NCBI RefSeq assembly: GCF_030295405.1
Contig: NZ_AP027080.1
Span: forward strand, 2,891,001-2,955,000
Length of the DNA: 64,000 nt
Source of the DNA: Mesoterricola silvestris
Lineage (GTDB): Bacteria > Acidobacteriota > Holophagae > Holophagales > Holophagaceae
Reading direction: 5' to 3'
Made by a program: the position numbers and the translations under genes. Shown here piece by piece: positions 1 to 13,075 of this stretch. The notes beneath the pieces were generated by a model. The model did no database searches. It had not been told where the DNA came from and worked only from the letters and a program-made list of their open reading frames with translations. The stretch's first letter is position 1, and the number at the start of each line of letters is the position of its first letter.

Positions 1-1
1 C

Positions 2-379
2 GCCCACCCCGGCAAGGTCCTGGCCTACAACTGCTCCCCCTCCTTCAACTGGAAGAAGAACCTCACGGACGCCCAGATCGCGGAATTCCAGAGGGAGCTG
101 GGCAACCTGGGCTACCGCTTCCAGTTCATCACCCTGGCGGGCTTCCATGCCCTCAACCACACCATGTTCGAACTGGCCGACGCCTACCGGGAGGAGGGCA
201 TGACCGCCTACGCCCGGCTCCAGAACGCCGAGTTCGCCTCGGAGCCCCGGGGCTACACCGCCACCCGCCACCAGCGGGAGGTGGGCACCGGCTACTTCGA
301 CGCGGTCTCCGAAACCCTCAGCGCCGGCCTGGCCTCCACCCTCGCCCTCACCGGGAGCACCGAGGCGCACCAGTTCTGA
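2..379 (+). CDS. aceA: Isocitrate lyase, C-terminal part (5' end outside window)
   Basis: The first 125 codons visible are the C-terminal end of isocitrate lyase, which splits isocitrate into glyoxylate and succinate in the cytoplasmic glyoxylate shunt. Recognisable family sequence includes [13 protein letters not shown] near the start, the segment [20 protein letters not shown], and the terminal part with an [14 protein letters not shown] stretch. The reading frame is open from base 2 and stops with TGA at 377-379. The catalytic KKCGH loop lies upstream of the window, so activity cannot be judged here. The next gene is on the opposite strand and converges with a 12-base gap. Identification is by sequence resemblance and is firm. 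Confidence 0.93.
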   Translation, partial: AHPGKVLAYNCSPSFNWKKNLTDAQIAEFQRELGNLGYRFQFITLAGFHALNHTMFELADAYREEGMTAYARLQNAEFASEPRGYTATRHQREVGTGYFDAVSETLSAGLASTLALTGSTEAHQF

Positions 380-391
380 GGCGCCGGGCGC

Positions 392-2551
392 TCAAAGGCT
401 GTCCAGGCGCGCCCTCAGCTCCTGGATGCCGAAGGGCTTCGGGAGCAGGGTCGCCTGGGGGTGGGCCTTGACCAGGTCCAGGGCCCTCTGGTCGGGGCGG
501 CCCGTGGCCAGGAGAACGGGAAGGGCGGGATCGAGGGTGGCCATGCGGTCCAGGGTTCCCGCCCCCCCCATCCCGGGCATGTTCAGGTCGAGGATCATCA
601 CGTCGGGATGGAGGCCCTCCTGGATCATCCGGAGGGCCTCCTCCCCGGTCCAGGCCGCGTGGACCGCGTGGCCCAGGACCTTGAGCACGAAGGCCGTGGA
701 GGCATGGACCAGCTCGTCGTCGTCCACGACGAGCACCTTCAGCCTCTTCACCGCCTCCCCCGGGGGGGGCGCCTCCGCTTCCGGGGGCGCGCCGCCGGAG
801 CCGGCGGCGGCCGGGAACCTCACGGTCACGCAGGTGCCCTCCCCGGGGGCGCTCCGGATGTCCATGCGGCCATGGTGGGCCTTCACGGTGCTGAAGGCCA
901 TGGAAAGGCCCAGTCCGGTGCCCTTCCCCACCTCCTTGGTGGTGAAGAAGGGATCCAGGGCCTTCTCCAGGACCTCCTTGGTCATGCCGGTTCCCGTGTC
1001 CTCCACCTGGGCCTCCACCTGGCCATCCAGGTTCCGGGTCCGGAGCGTGAGGGTCCCCCCCTCCCCCATGGCGTCCACGGCATTGACGCAGAGGTTCATG
1101 AACAGGTTGGTCAGGGCGCTGGCGTCGCCGCGCATGGGCCCGAGGGCGGGGTCCAGGTCCAGGGCCAGGTGGACCTTGGCGAAGGTCGTGCGCTCCAGCA
1201 GCAGCACCTCCTCCCGCAGCAGGGCGTTCAGGTCCAGTTCCCGTTCATCCGCGGGCGCGGTCCGGCTGAAGCGGAGCAGGCCGCGCACCATGTGGGCGCC
1301 CCGTTCGCAGGCCTTGATGATCGTGTCGAAGCTGCGCCGGGTGGAGGTCCCCTCCCCGTGGGTCTCCACCTCCGCGGAGGCGAGGCCGAGGATGGCCCCC
1401 AGCACGTTGTTCATGTCGTGGGCCACGCCCCCGGCCAGGAGGCCCAGGCTTTCCATCTTCTGGGACTGGATGAGCTGGGCGTGCAGCTTCTTCACCTCGG
1501 CTTCGCGGGCCTTGCGCAGCGTCATGTCCCGCCACACGCAGTGGTAGGTGGGCTCCCCACCGACCCGGATGTACTGGGCGGTGACCTGCACATCCCGCAC
1601 CTCGCCCTGCTTCGTGCGGTGCAGGGTCGGGAAATCCTCGATCCCCGCGTTCATCACGTTCCGGATGTGCCGGGCGGAATCCTCCGCGGTTTCCGCGGCC
1701 TCGATATCGGCCAGGGCCAGGCCCTGGAACTCCTCCCGGGTGTACCCCAACTGGCGGCAGGCCTGGTCGTTGAACTCCAGGATGCGCGTCGTCTCCGGGT
1801 CCAGGACCACGATGCCGTCGGGCCCGTGGGCGAAGAAGGTGCGGTAGCGCTCCTCCCGGCGCTTCAGGAGCGCGAAGGTGCGGAGCAGGGACTGGTGGAC
1901 GGCCTCGAATTCCCGGTACCGGGGGACCCCCTGGGCCTGGGAATCCACGTCCGCCCCGGAGCTCACGAGCCCGGCCAGCCTCCGGATCTCCCCCAGGGGA
2001 CGGAGGACCACCCGCCACAGGAGGATGGAGACGCTGGCCACCAGGAGCAGGTCCAGCCCCAGGAGGGTCCACAGGCTCTCCCGCAGGAAGGCCCGGAGGT
2101 CCGCGGCCACGAAGCGGGTGCTGAAGCCCACCCGCACCCGGCCCAGGGTCCTTCCGGCGTACGGGATGTCCCGCTGGATCCAGATGAGGTCCTTGCGGGA
2201 CCGGGAGTCCGCCCCCCGGTCCCGGGCGAATTCCGGCAGGCCTTCCAGGGCGGTGTCCAGGGCCACCAGCTCCACCGCGGGGTTCTCCATGACGTGGTCC
2301 AGGATGAGCCCGATCTGCGGCTCGTCGAGGTACCACACCGGCAGGGTGAGACTGGTGGCCAGCTGGCCCGTGGAGGCGCCCGCCTCCCGCCGGAGGTTCT
2401 CCACCTGCTCCCGGGTTTCCGCCCGGTAGGCCAGCCACGTGCCCCCGCTGAGCAGGAGGGTCGCCAGGGGGACCAGCACCCCGATGAAAACCGCCTGCAC
2501 GGGCACGCGCCCCCGCCCCGCCAATGTCCCCATCCGAGAATCCCGTTCCAT
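392..2551 (-). CDS. Membrane hybrid histidine kinase (sensor-PAS-HisKA-HATPase-REC)
   Basis: A 719-residue two-component hybrid kinase. Residues about 16-36 and 160-183 are hydrophobic membrane segments bracketing a periplasmic sensor region. A linker leads into a PAS domain (about 235-345). The dimerisation domain carries the phospho-accepting His378 in GGVAHDMNN. An HATPase follows, with N-box NLCVNAVDAM, DTGTGM and GKGTGLGL, and then a receiver domain with DDD and the acceptor Asp in LDLNMPGMGG. There is no output domain. I start at the ATG at 2551; ATGs at 2533 and 2593 are alternatives. It is divergent from a periplasmic binding-protein gene 117 bp away, so the binding protein may present the ligand to this sensor. 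That link is inference from context only. Confidence 0.85.
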   Translation of the reverse strand: MERDSRMGTLAGRGRVPVQAVFIGVLVPLATLLLSGGTWLAYRAETREQVENLRREAGASTGQLATSLTLPVWYLDEPQIGLILDHVMENPAVELVALDTALEGLPEFARDRGADSRSRKDLIWIQRDIPYAGRTLGRVRVGFSTRFVAADLRAFLRESLWTLLGLDLLLVASVSILLWRVVLRPLGEIRRLAGLVSSGADVDSQAQGVPRYREFEAVHQSLLRTFALLKRREERYRTFFAHGPDGIVVLDPETTRILEFNDQACRQLGYTREEFQGLALADIEAAETAEDSARHIRNVMNAGIEDFPTLHRTKQGEVRDVQVTAQYIRVGGEPTYHCVWRDMTLRKAREAEVKKLHAQLIQSQKMESLGLLAGGVAHDMNNVLGAILGLASAEVETHGEGTSTRRSFDTIIKACERGAHMVRGLLRFSRTAPADERELDLNALLREEVLLLERTTFAKVHLALDLDPALGPMRGDASALTNLFMNLCVNAVDAMGEGGTLTLRTRNLDGQVEAQVEDTGTGMTKEVLEKALDPFFTTKEVGKGTGLGLSMAFSTVKAHHGRMDIRSAPGEGTCVTVRFPAAAGSGGAPPEAEAPPPGEAVKRLKVLVVDDDELVHASTAFVLKVLGHAVHAAWTGEEALRMIQEGLHPDVMILDLNMPGMGGAGTLDRMATLDPALPVLLATGRPDQRALDLVKAHPQATLLPKPFGIQELRARLDSL

Positions 2552-2584
2552 GGTCCTTGCCCGATGTGCCTGTGCGTTGCTTGT

Positions 2585-2608
2585 TGGGGTCATGATACAT
2601 GGACCCCA
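2585..2608. promoter_or_regulatory. Inverted repeat between divergent kinase and binding-protein genes
   Basis: TGGGGTC at 2585-2591 and GACCCCA at 2602-2608 are exact 7-bp inverted arms with a 10-bp spacer. The spacer itself contains CATG-ATA-CATG. The repeat lies midway in the 117-bp divergent intergenic region, a typical place for an operator serving both genes. No regulator is identified, and chance occurrence in GC-rich DNA is possible. Confidence 0.35.
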
Positions 2609-2668
2609 GGGACCGCATTCCGGGAAACAAGCCTTTGTGACGATAAGATATCCGTTGGAGGATGGATC

Positions 2669-3717
2669 GTGGAGTCGAGGCGGCGGGTTCCGGGGAAGAG
2701 GCGCATGGTCTTGGGGCTGGCCGTGTCCCTGCCCCTCCTGTGCGCCCCGGGCCCGGCACCCGGCGGCCCCCGGGGGGTCCCGGGGAAGACCATCGCCTTC
2801 ATCGCCTCGGATTCCCGGAACGGCGGCGTGACGGGCGTCTTCCGGGCCTTCCAGGACGCCGCGGGGCTCCTGGGGTGGAAGGCCTCCTTCCAGGATGGGA
2901 ACGGCCGGAAGGCGAGGCAGGGAGAACTCCTCCTCCAGGCCATCCAGGGCCGGGCCGACGGGATCATCTTCGGCGGCTTTGATGCGGGGGACTTCCCCGC
3001 GGAGGTGGCGGCGGCCCGCAGGGCCGGCATTCCCCTCGTCGGCTGGCATGCCGCCCGGAACCCCGGGCCCTCCCGGGATCTGTTCCTGAACGTGGCCACC
3101 GACCCGGCCGCGGTGGCGGCCCTGGCCGTGCGGTTCGTGGTCCAGGACGCCGTGCGGTTCCGGAAACCGGTGGGGGTGGTGATCTTCACCGACTCCCGGT
3201 TCGAGGTGGCCCGCGCCAAGACCCTGGCCATGGTGAGGGCCCTGGAGGCGAGCCGCAAGGCCGGCCCCTGCCGGGTCCTGGCGATCCAGGACATCCCCAT
3301 TTCCGAAGCGGCCACCCGGGCCCCCGGGGCGGTGCCGGACCTGGTGGCGAAATTCGGCGCCCAATGGACCTACACCCTGGCCATCAATGACGTCTACTTC
3401 GATCACATGAATTTCCCCCTGGCCTTCGCCCACCGCGCGGACATCCTCAATGTGTCGGCGGGCGACGGGTCCAGCCTGGCCCTTTCCCGCATCGGGTCCG
3501 GCCGCTCCCAGCAGGCGGCCACCGTGGCCGAGCCCCTCCGCATGCAAGGCTTCCAGCTCGCGGACGAACTCAACCGCGCCTTCGCGGGGGAACGCCCCAG
3601 CGGCCAGGTTTCCCGCCCCATCCTGGTCACCGCCGAGGTGCTCAAGGCGCGGGGCGCCGGCGGCATCGAGGCGGGCTCCGGCTTCGAGGCGGCCTATGCC
3701 AGGATCTGGTCCGGCCG

Positions 3718-3721
<4 letters not shown>
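2669..3721 (+). CDS. Periplasmic sugar-type (Peripla_BP) substrate-binding protein
   Basis: A 350-residue secreted protein of the type 1 periplasmic binding protein fold, which binds small sugars or similar ligands for ABC uptake or sensing. The mature part starts with the typical first strand KTIAFIASDSRNGGV. It continues with ADGIIFGGFDAGDF and RRAGIPLVGWHAARN, a pattern of ribose/galactose-binding-like proteins. The N-terminus has a basic segment (RRR...KRR) and a hydrophobic core (VLGLAVSLPLLCA), so export is likely. I use GTG 2669 because GGAGG lies 7 bases upstream; ATG 2705 is an alternative. No ABC permease or ATPase is adjacent. Together with the divergent sensor kinase this suggests a role in signalling rather than transport, which is inference. 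Confidence 0.75.
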
Positions 3722-7782
<4,061 letters not shown>

Positions 7783-7804
7783 AATGGGACCCAAAGGAAA
7801 ACCC

Positions 7805-9034
7805 GTGACCGAAGCCCCCGGCCTCCTGTCCATTCTCGTGCGCCCCGGCCATCCGGATTTCCTGGACCTGCCCTGGGAGGTGGACCTGGCGGCCTGGCCC
7901 GGCGCCACGGACCGCTCCATCGAACTGCAGCGGGGCCTCTCCCGGCACGAGGTGCAGTTCGTGAGCTACGGCGGCGCGGACGTCTACGCCGTCAAGGAGC
8001 TGCCCGAGGGCCTCGCGAAGAAGGAGTACGGCGCCCTCCTGGAGATGCAGGACCGCAGCCTGCCGGCGGTGGAACCCGTGGGCCACGCCCTGGCGGCGAG
8101 GCCCGACGGGGTGCGGGTGAGCCTCCTCCTGACCCGCTACCTGGACGCCAGCCACCCCTACCGGGTGCTCTTCCTGAACCCCGGCCTGGAGCGATACCGG
8201 GAGCGGCTCCTGGACGCCATGGCGGGCCTCCTGGTGCGCCTCCACCTGGCGGGCGCCTACTGGGGCGACTGTTCCCTGTCCAACGTCCTCTTCCGCCGGG
8301 ACGCGGGGCAGCTGGGTGCCTACCTGGTGGACGCGGAGACCTCCGAGCTCCACGAGAGCCTTTCCGACGGCCAGCGCCGCCAGGACCTCATGATCATGGA
8401 GGACAACGTCGGCGGCGACCTCCTGGACATCTCCATGGTCACGAAGCTCCCCGACACCCTGCGCCCCGAGAGGTTCGGCGCCAATATCCGCCGCCGCTAC
8501 GAGAGCCTCTGGACGGAAGTGAACCGCGAGGTGATCGTGGGCGTGGGGGAGCGCTGGCGCATCCAGGAGCGGGTGCGGGCCCTGAACGCCCTGGGCTTCT
8601 CCATCCAGGAGATCAAGCTCATCGCCACCGGGGACCGGGACAAGCTGGCCATGCGCACCGTGGTCACCGACCGGGACTACCACCGCCACCGCCTCCACGA
8701 CCTCACGGGCCTGGTGGCCCAGGAGGCCCAGGCCGAGCTCATCCTCAACGAGATCGAGGAGCTCAAGGCCCGCCTCACCCTGGAGGGCCGCCGCGAGCTC
8801 CCCACCTCCGTGGCGGCCTTCCGGTGGCTCACGGATTCCTGGGAGCCCGTCCAGCGGCGCCTGGGATCCCTGGTGAAGACCGAGGCCGACGCCGCGGAAC
8901 GGTACTGCCAGGTCCTGGAGCACAAGTGGTTCCTCTCCGAGGCGGCCAAGGCCGACGTGGGGCTGGACGCGGCCCTGGACGACTACCTGGAACGTTTCCA
9001 CCCCAGGAAATCCAGGAAGGCCCGGGCACGGTAG
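7805..9034 (+). CDS. DUF4032 family protein with kinase-like fold
   Basis: A 409-residue cytoplasmic protein that matches what I know of the DUF4032/lipopolysaccharide-kinase-like family. A kinase-type segment GDCSLSNVLF (about residue 150) followed by YLVDAETSEL resembles the catalytic loop and DFG-like metal site of atypical kinases. The C-terminal half (IQERVRALNALGFSIQEI and on) is helical. The start is GTG 7805, preceded by AAAGGAAA at good spacing; ATG 7784, one base after the helicase stop, is in frame but lacks a ribosome site. It lies downstream of the SNF2 gene, probably in one transcript. The substrate is unknown; the family call is from memory of its motifs. Confidence 0.7.
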   Translation: MTEAPGLLSILVRPGHPDFLDLPWEVDLAAWPGATDRSIELQRGLSRHEVQFVSYGGADVYAVKELPEGLAKKEYGALLEMQDRSLPAVEPVGHALAARPDGVRVSLLLTRYLDASHPYRVLFLNPGLERYRERLLDAMAGLLVRLHLAGAYWGDCSLSNVLFRRDAGQLGAYLVDAETSELHESLSDGQRRQDLMIMEDNVGGDLLDISMVTKLPDTLRPERFGANIRRRYESLWTEVNREVIVGVGERWRIQERVRALNALGFSIQEIKLIATGDRDKLAMRTVVTDRDYHRHRLHDLTGLVAQEAQAELILNEIEELKARLTLEGRRELPTSVAAFRWLTDSWEPVQRRLGSLVKTEADAAERYCQVLEHKWFLSEAAKADVGLDAALDDYLERFHPRKSRKARAR

Positions 9035-9051
9035 CCGCCCCGGGTGAACCG

Positions 9052-9501
9052 TCAATGATCGTCGGTGTGGTTGTGCAGGGCCTGCCACAGCACCTTGCCG
9101 AATTTGTCCTTCACGTACACCTCCCCGCTGACGTTGTCCATCAAGAGCCGGCATCCTTCCCCCTGGATCCTGGCATCCCACACGTGTCCGCCGGCCTGAT
9201 AGATGCACAAGTTGCCATCCTCCTGCATGATCAATTCGCAGTCACCGTTCATCCCTTTCCGGGTCAACTTCAGCCCCAGCGGAGTGGAAAACTCCAGGTC
9301 CCGGCGCAATTTCAGTCCGGAATTCCCTCTATCCACCGCGTAATGCGTATTGAATTCAAATTTCCCGGAGCCGAGGGAAATGCTGAGGTACGTGGCGCTT
9401 TGGCCCGAGGCCAACACCTCCAGTTCCGCACAACGCGCCCCGGTCGACGCTCCCAGGAGCACGACCAGCAGGCCCAACAGGTTCACCGAAATCCCCTTCA
9501 C
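9052..9501 (-). CDS. Small secreted bulb-lectin-like protein
   Basis: A 149-residue protein with a signal peptide (hydrophobic NLLGLLVVLLGAS, then ARCA as a likely cleavage site). The mature part has repeating strands ending in a QEDGNLCIYQ motif, which matches the Q-x-D-x-N-x-V-x-Y signature of bulb-type (B_lectin) domains. The segment GHVWDARIQGEGC follows as in those lectins. Mannose binding is known for the family, but only one clear motif copy is visible, so binding is uncertain. The start is GTG 9501 after a G-rich ribosome site. Its promoter region shares sequence with that of another small secreted protein at 30224-30655. Confidence 0.65.
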   Translation of the reverse strand: MKGISVNLLGLLVVLLGASTGARCAELEVLASGQSATYLSISLGSGKFEFNTHYAVDRGNSGLKLRRDLEFSTPLGLKLTRKGMNGDCELIMQEDGNLCIYQAGGHVWDARIQGEGCRLLMDNVSGEVYVKDKFGKVLWQALHNHTDDH

Positions 9502-9525
9502 GGCACCCCCCGGAAAGGTCCCGAG

Positions 9526-9572
9526 CCAGGGCCCTCTGCAATAATTTATTCATTGCCATCCCTCCGTCAAGG
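9526..9572 (-). promoter_or_regulatory. Promoter and leader element shared with the 30.7 kb secreted-protein gene
   Basis: On the minus strand, TTGACG (9565-9570) is followed 16 bases later by TAAATT (9543-9548), a plausible sigma70-type pair. Downstream is AGAGGGCCCTGG. The same ordered blocks (CCTTGACG, AGGGA, TAAATTATT, GGCCCTGG) recur upstream of the gene at 30224-30655, so both genes probably share control. Confidence 0.5.
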
Positions 9573-9654
9573 CCCCCGGCGAGCGCCTTCGGGGGGCCCC
9601 TTCCCCGGACGCCCCGCGGGAACCAGCCGCCGTTAAAAGGCGGTTCAGGTCATG

Positions 9655-11139
9655 CTACGCGTCCGCGATCCCCTCCGACGGCGGCAGGGTGGAGGTCCCG
9701 CCCGGGCTGGTGGGATCGTGGGGGAGGCTGCCCCGGGGGGACCGCAGGAACACGAAGGGCGTGGCGTACAGGAAATTGGAAACCCGGCTCGTGTAAACGT
9801 CGGCGTAGCGTTCCACCTGCCTGGCCAGATGGCTCTTGTCGTTGCCGGCGCGGGTGAGGAGGCCCCAGCGGTCGTTGGTGAGCTCCGTGGCCGCCCGGGC
9901 CAGGGGGGCGATCTCCAGATCCAGGGGGGTGAGGCGGTTGCGCAGCTCCTGGAGGCGGGTCTCCAGGTCGGCGGCGGGGACCTGGCCGCGGGGGCCGTAG
10001 CCCTCCCGGAGGCGCTGCAGCTCCAGGCGCGTCTGGGAGAACTGGGCCTCCAGGCGCTCCTTCTCCTCCATCTTGGAGGCGATGATGCGCTCGGCGCCGG
10101 CGAAGGATTCCAGGGCCTCCACCTCGGCCTCCAGTTCCCGCAGGATCAGGGCCGTGCGCCAGCGGAATTCGCTCTTGCTCATGTGCACGTCGCCGAACAT
10201 GTGGTCGCCCACGTAGAGGATCTCGTCGCCGCTCATGCCCAGGTCCTTCTCCACCTGGGCCGCGGAGCCCCCCATGTAGGCCACGCCGGGCTGCAGGGGC
10301 CCCATCGTGGGCCGGAGCATGCCGTCCTCGGTCACCACCTGGAAGAAGGGGGCCCGGGAGGTGAAGAACTCCGGCTTGCGGGCCCCCACGATCACCAGGT
10401 CGAAGAGGTCCCGCCAGGTCATGCCCCCGGGCAGGAACCGGTCGAAGGAGTACGACATCATGGCCGAGGAGAAGGTCCAGTCCGAATTGGTGATGAGCAG
10501 GAGCTTCTTGCCGGCGTGGCGCTGGTCCAGGAGGGTGAGGGCCGTTTCGGGATCCAGGACCACGCAGGCCTCGGGCGCCGCGATGATATCGGCCTTGAGC
10601 CGGCCCTCCATGTGCTGGGCGTCCACCACGTCGCGCACCCGCACGTAGAGCTCCCGGTAGCCCAGCACCTCGGGCAGGGCCCGCGCGTCCAGAAGGTCCA
10701 CCATCTGGGCGTAGAGGCACCCCTCCGAGAGCGAGAAGAGCGTATTGAGGAAGACCCACCGCGGATCGGACAGGTCCACCAGGGTGTCCGCGTAGGCCGC
10801 GCGCTGCTCGCTGAAGGTGAGGGGCCGCGTGCCGTGCTGGGCCCGGCGCACCAGGCCGAAGCGGTTGGCCTTGACGATATTGCCGGTCTGCGTGTCGATG
10901 ACCAGCCCCCGGGCCACCATGCCCTGGTCGAAGACCAGCCCCTGCACCGGCCAGCCCTGCTCCAGGAAGCGCTCCCGGGCGAATCCGTACACCTGCCGTT
11001 CGAAGATGTCCACCCGGTAGTTCACGAGGGTGTAGTCCATGTCGTAGCCGATGGCGTGCAGGGACCGGAAGTTCAGGGTCCGGTTGCAGAATACGCCCCG
11101 GCCGCGGGGGGGGATCACGAGGGGATCGGCATCGCTCAT
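9655..11139 (-). CDS. HAD-superfamily 5'-nucleotidase (NT5C2-like)
   Basis: A 494-residue protein of the HAD-IG purine 5'-nucleotidase family, which dephosphorylates purine nucleoside monophosphates in the cytoplasm. HAD motif I is GYDMDYTLVNY (nucleophile Asp followed by Asp), motif II is LLLITNSDW, and motif IV is YVGDHMFGDVHMSK. Between these lies the large cap region typical of the eukaryote-like family. The C-terminal third is a helical, charged, probably coiled-coil extension (SFAGAERIIASKMEEKERLE and on). The start is ATG 11139; a TTG two codons upstream is also in frame. It is monocistronic as far as can be seen and divergent from the alkaline phosphatase gene. Confidence 0.85.
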   Translation of the reverse strand: MSDADPLVIPPRGRGVFCNRTLNFRSLHAIGYDMDYTLVNYRVDIFERQVYGFARERFLEQGWPVQGLVFDQGMVARGLVIDTQTGNIVKANRFGLVRRAQHGTRPLTFSEQRAAYADTLVDLSDPRWVFLNTLFSLSEGCLYAQMVDLLDARALPEVLGYRELYVRVRDVVDAQHMEGRLKADIIAAPEACVVLDPETALTLLDQRHAGKKLLLITNSDWTFSSAMMSYSFDRFLPGGMTWRDLFDLVIVGARKPEFFTSRAPFFQVVTEDGMLRPTMGPLQPGVAYMGGSAAQVEKDLGMSGDEILYVGDHMFGDVHMSKSEFRWRTALILRELEAEVEALESFAGAERIIASKMEEKERLEAQFSQTRLELQRLREGYGPRGQVPAADLETRLQELRNRLTPLDLEIAPLARAATELTNDRWGLLTRAGNDKSHLARQVERYADVYTSRVSNFLYATPFVFLRSPRGSLPHDPTSPGGTSTLPPSEGIADA

Positions 11140-11256
11140 GCCCAAGGATAGCGTCCTGGCGCAGTGTCACGGGGAATTCACTCGCCTTGGGATGTTCAAA
11201 TCCCGCATCATCGAAGCTTAACCCTTGCCTCGAGCCGTGGCCGTTCCGGAGTCAGC

Positions 11257-12858
11257 ATGCGCTTTGCCCCCATCTTCGCCCCGTTCCTGGCGGCGTCCCT
11301 TCTTGCGGCGCCCCGCCCGAAACTGGTGGTCGTCATTTCCGTGGACCAGTTCTCCGCGGAGCTCATGTCCCGGTGGGGCCAGGACCTCCCCGGCGGGCTG
11401 GGCCGGCTCCAGCGGGAGGGCACGGCCTTCGTGGAGACCTTCCACGACCACGGGTACACCGAGACCGGCCCGGGCCATTCGGTCCTCCTCACCGGATGCC
11501 ATCCCATGCACACCGGCATCACCGAGAATTCCTGGCGGGACCGGGCCCGGGGCCGCGACACCTACTGCGTGGAGGATCCCGCGAGCCCCCTCGTGGACGT
11601 GGCGGGGACGCCCGTGAGCCCCGCCAACCTCCGGACCGGCACCCTGGGCGAATGGCTCACGGCCCAGGTGCCCGGGAGCCGCTCCTTCGCCGTCACGGGC
11701 AAGGACCGCTCGGCGATCCTCATGGCCGGACACCGGGCCCAGGGGGTGTACTGGTTCAATGGGGCCGGGGGCTTCACCACCTCCAAGGCCTACGCCTCCA
11801 CCCTGCCCCCCTGGCTCAAGGCCTACAACACGCGCTTCCTGACGCGCCTGGCCGACGAGAGCCTGTTCTGGTCCCCCCTGGACGGGCGGCCCCTGCCCCC
11901 CTCCGCCACCTACACGGTGCACGGGGCTCCGGTGACCCTGGGCCTCCCGCGCTCCGTGCACGCCGTGGGCATGCCCCTGGACGCGGATTTCTGGGGCCGG
12001 TTCCGGGCCACCCCCTTCTTCGACGAAGCCATCCTCGGCGCCGCCCGGGCCCTGGAGGACGCCGAGCACCTGGGCCAGGGCCCCGGCACGGACCTGCTGG
12101 CCCTGGGCCTTTCCGCCACCGACTACATCGGCCACCGGTTCGGCAACGGCGGCCCCGAGATGCTGGACGCCCTGAGGCGCCTGGACAAGGGCCTGGGGGC
12201 GTACCTGGACCACCTGGCGGCCAAGGTCCCGGGCCTCTGGGTGGTCCTCACCGCCGACCACGGCGCCGCGGACTTCCCGGAGCGGCTCCAGGCCCAGGGC
12301 TACCCCGCCCGCCGGGTCTACCCCGGCCCCTGGGCCCAGGCCCTCAACCTCGAACTGCGCAAGCGCCTGGGCCTCGCCCGGGACCCCTTCCTGCCCGCCG
12401 ACGGCCCCATGCTCTACCTGGACCCCGCCCTCACCGCCCCCGCGGAGCGCAAGCGCATCCTGGACGCCGCGGTGGCGCTGGCCAAGGCCACCCCCGAAGT
12501 GGCCGACGCCTTCACCGCCGAGGACCTGGCCGCCTACGCCCCGGACCCCCAGGAACCCCCCGCCCGGCGCGGCTACAAGGCCAAGCTCCGCCTCAGCTTC
12601 GTCCAGGACCGCTCCGGCGACCTCCTGGTGGCCTACAAGCCCTTCTATTATAAGGATGACCCCAAGGACCTGGCCACCCACGGCCACCCCCAGGACACGG
12701 ACCGGCGGGTACCCCTCATCTTCTGGGGCCCCTGGCAAGCCGCCCGGGTCACCGACGAGGCCCGCACCGTGGACCTGGCCCCCACCCTGGCCGCCGAGTT
12801 GGGCATCCACCCCGCCGAACCGGTGGACGGTCATCCGCTGGCCCTTCGGGTCCGCTAA
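11257..12858 (+). CDS. PafA-like alkaline phosphatase (type I phosphodiesterase fold)
   Basis: A 533-residue secreted phosphatase. The signal peptide is MRFAPIFAPFLAASLLAA. The fold has metal ligand Asp30 (ISVDQF), a Thr nucleophile at Thr70 in YTETGPGHSVLLTG, and Asn91 in ITENSW. Lys149 and Arg151 sit in VTGKDRSA. These spacings equal the Thr79/Asn100/Lys162/Arg164 set known for Elizabethkingia PafA, which indicates a calcium-independent, constitutively exported phosphomonoesterase. Later metal ligands are in SATDYIGHRFG and TADHGAADF. The ATG at 11257 follows GGAG. It probably releases phosphate from organic esters in the periplasm, in keeping with the nucleotidases nearby. No Pho box was recognised. 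Confidence 0.85.
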   Translation: MRFAPIFAPFLAASLLAAPRPKLVVVISVDQFSAELMSRWGQDLPGGLGRLQREGTAFVETFHDHGYTETGPGHSVLLTGCHPMHTGITENSWRDRARGRDTYCVEDPASPLVDVAGTPVSPANLRTGTLGEWLTAQVPGSRSFAVTGKDRSAILMAGHRAQGVYWFNGAGGFTTSKAYASTLPPWLKAYNTRFLTRLADESLFWSPLDGRPLPPSATYTVHGAPVTLGLPRSVHAVGMPLDADFWGRFRATPFFDEAILGAARALEDAEHLGQGPGTDLLALGLSATDYIGHRFGNGGPEMLDALRRLDKGLGAYLDHLAAKVPGLWVVLTADHGAADFPERLQAQGYPARRVYPGPWAQALNLELRKRLGLARDPFLPADGPMLYLDPALTAPAERKRILDAAVALAKATPEVADAFTAEDLAAYAPDPQEPPARRGYKAKLRLSFVQDRSGDLLVAYKPFYYKDDPKDLATHGHPQDTDRRVPLIFWGPWQAARVTDEARTVDLAPTLAAELGIHPAEPVDGHPLALRVR

Positions 12859-13075
12859 AAAGAATTTTTCCGCCCGGATGCTGAAATTTTCACACCTGCC
12901 CCCAGGAAGAGCCGCCCCCCGCATCCATTCCCCCGGAAGCAACCCCTTTCCCGGTTGCATTCCTGGCCGGTTGATCCGGGTCACTTGTGCATGATTTGAC
13001 AGAAAAGTTCCATCCGTTTTCCAGACCACAAGATACGATGGTCTTCATACCAACTTCATTTCTATGGAGCCCCAC

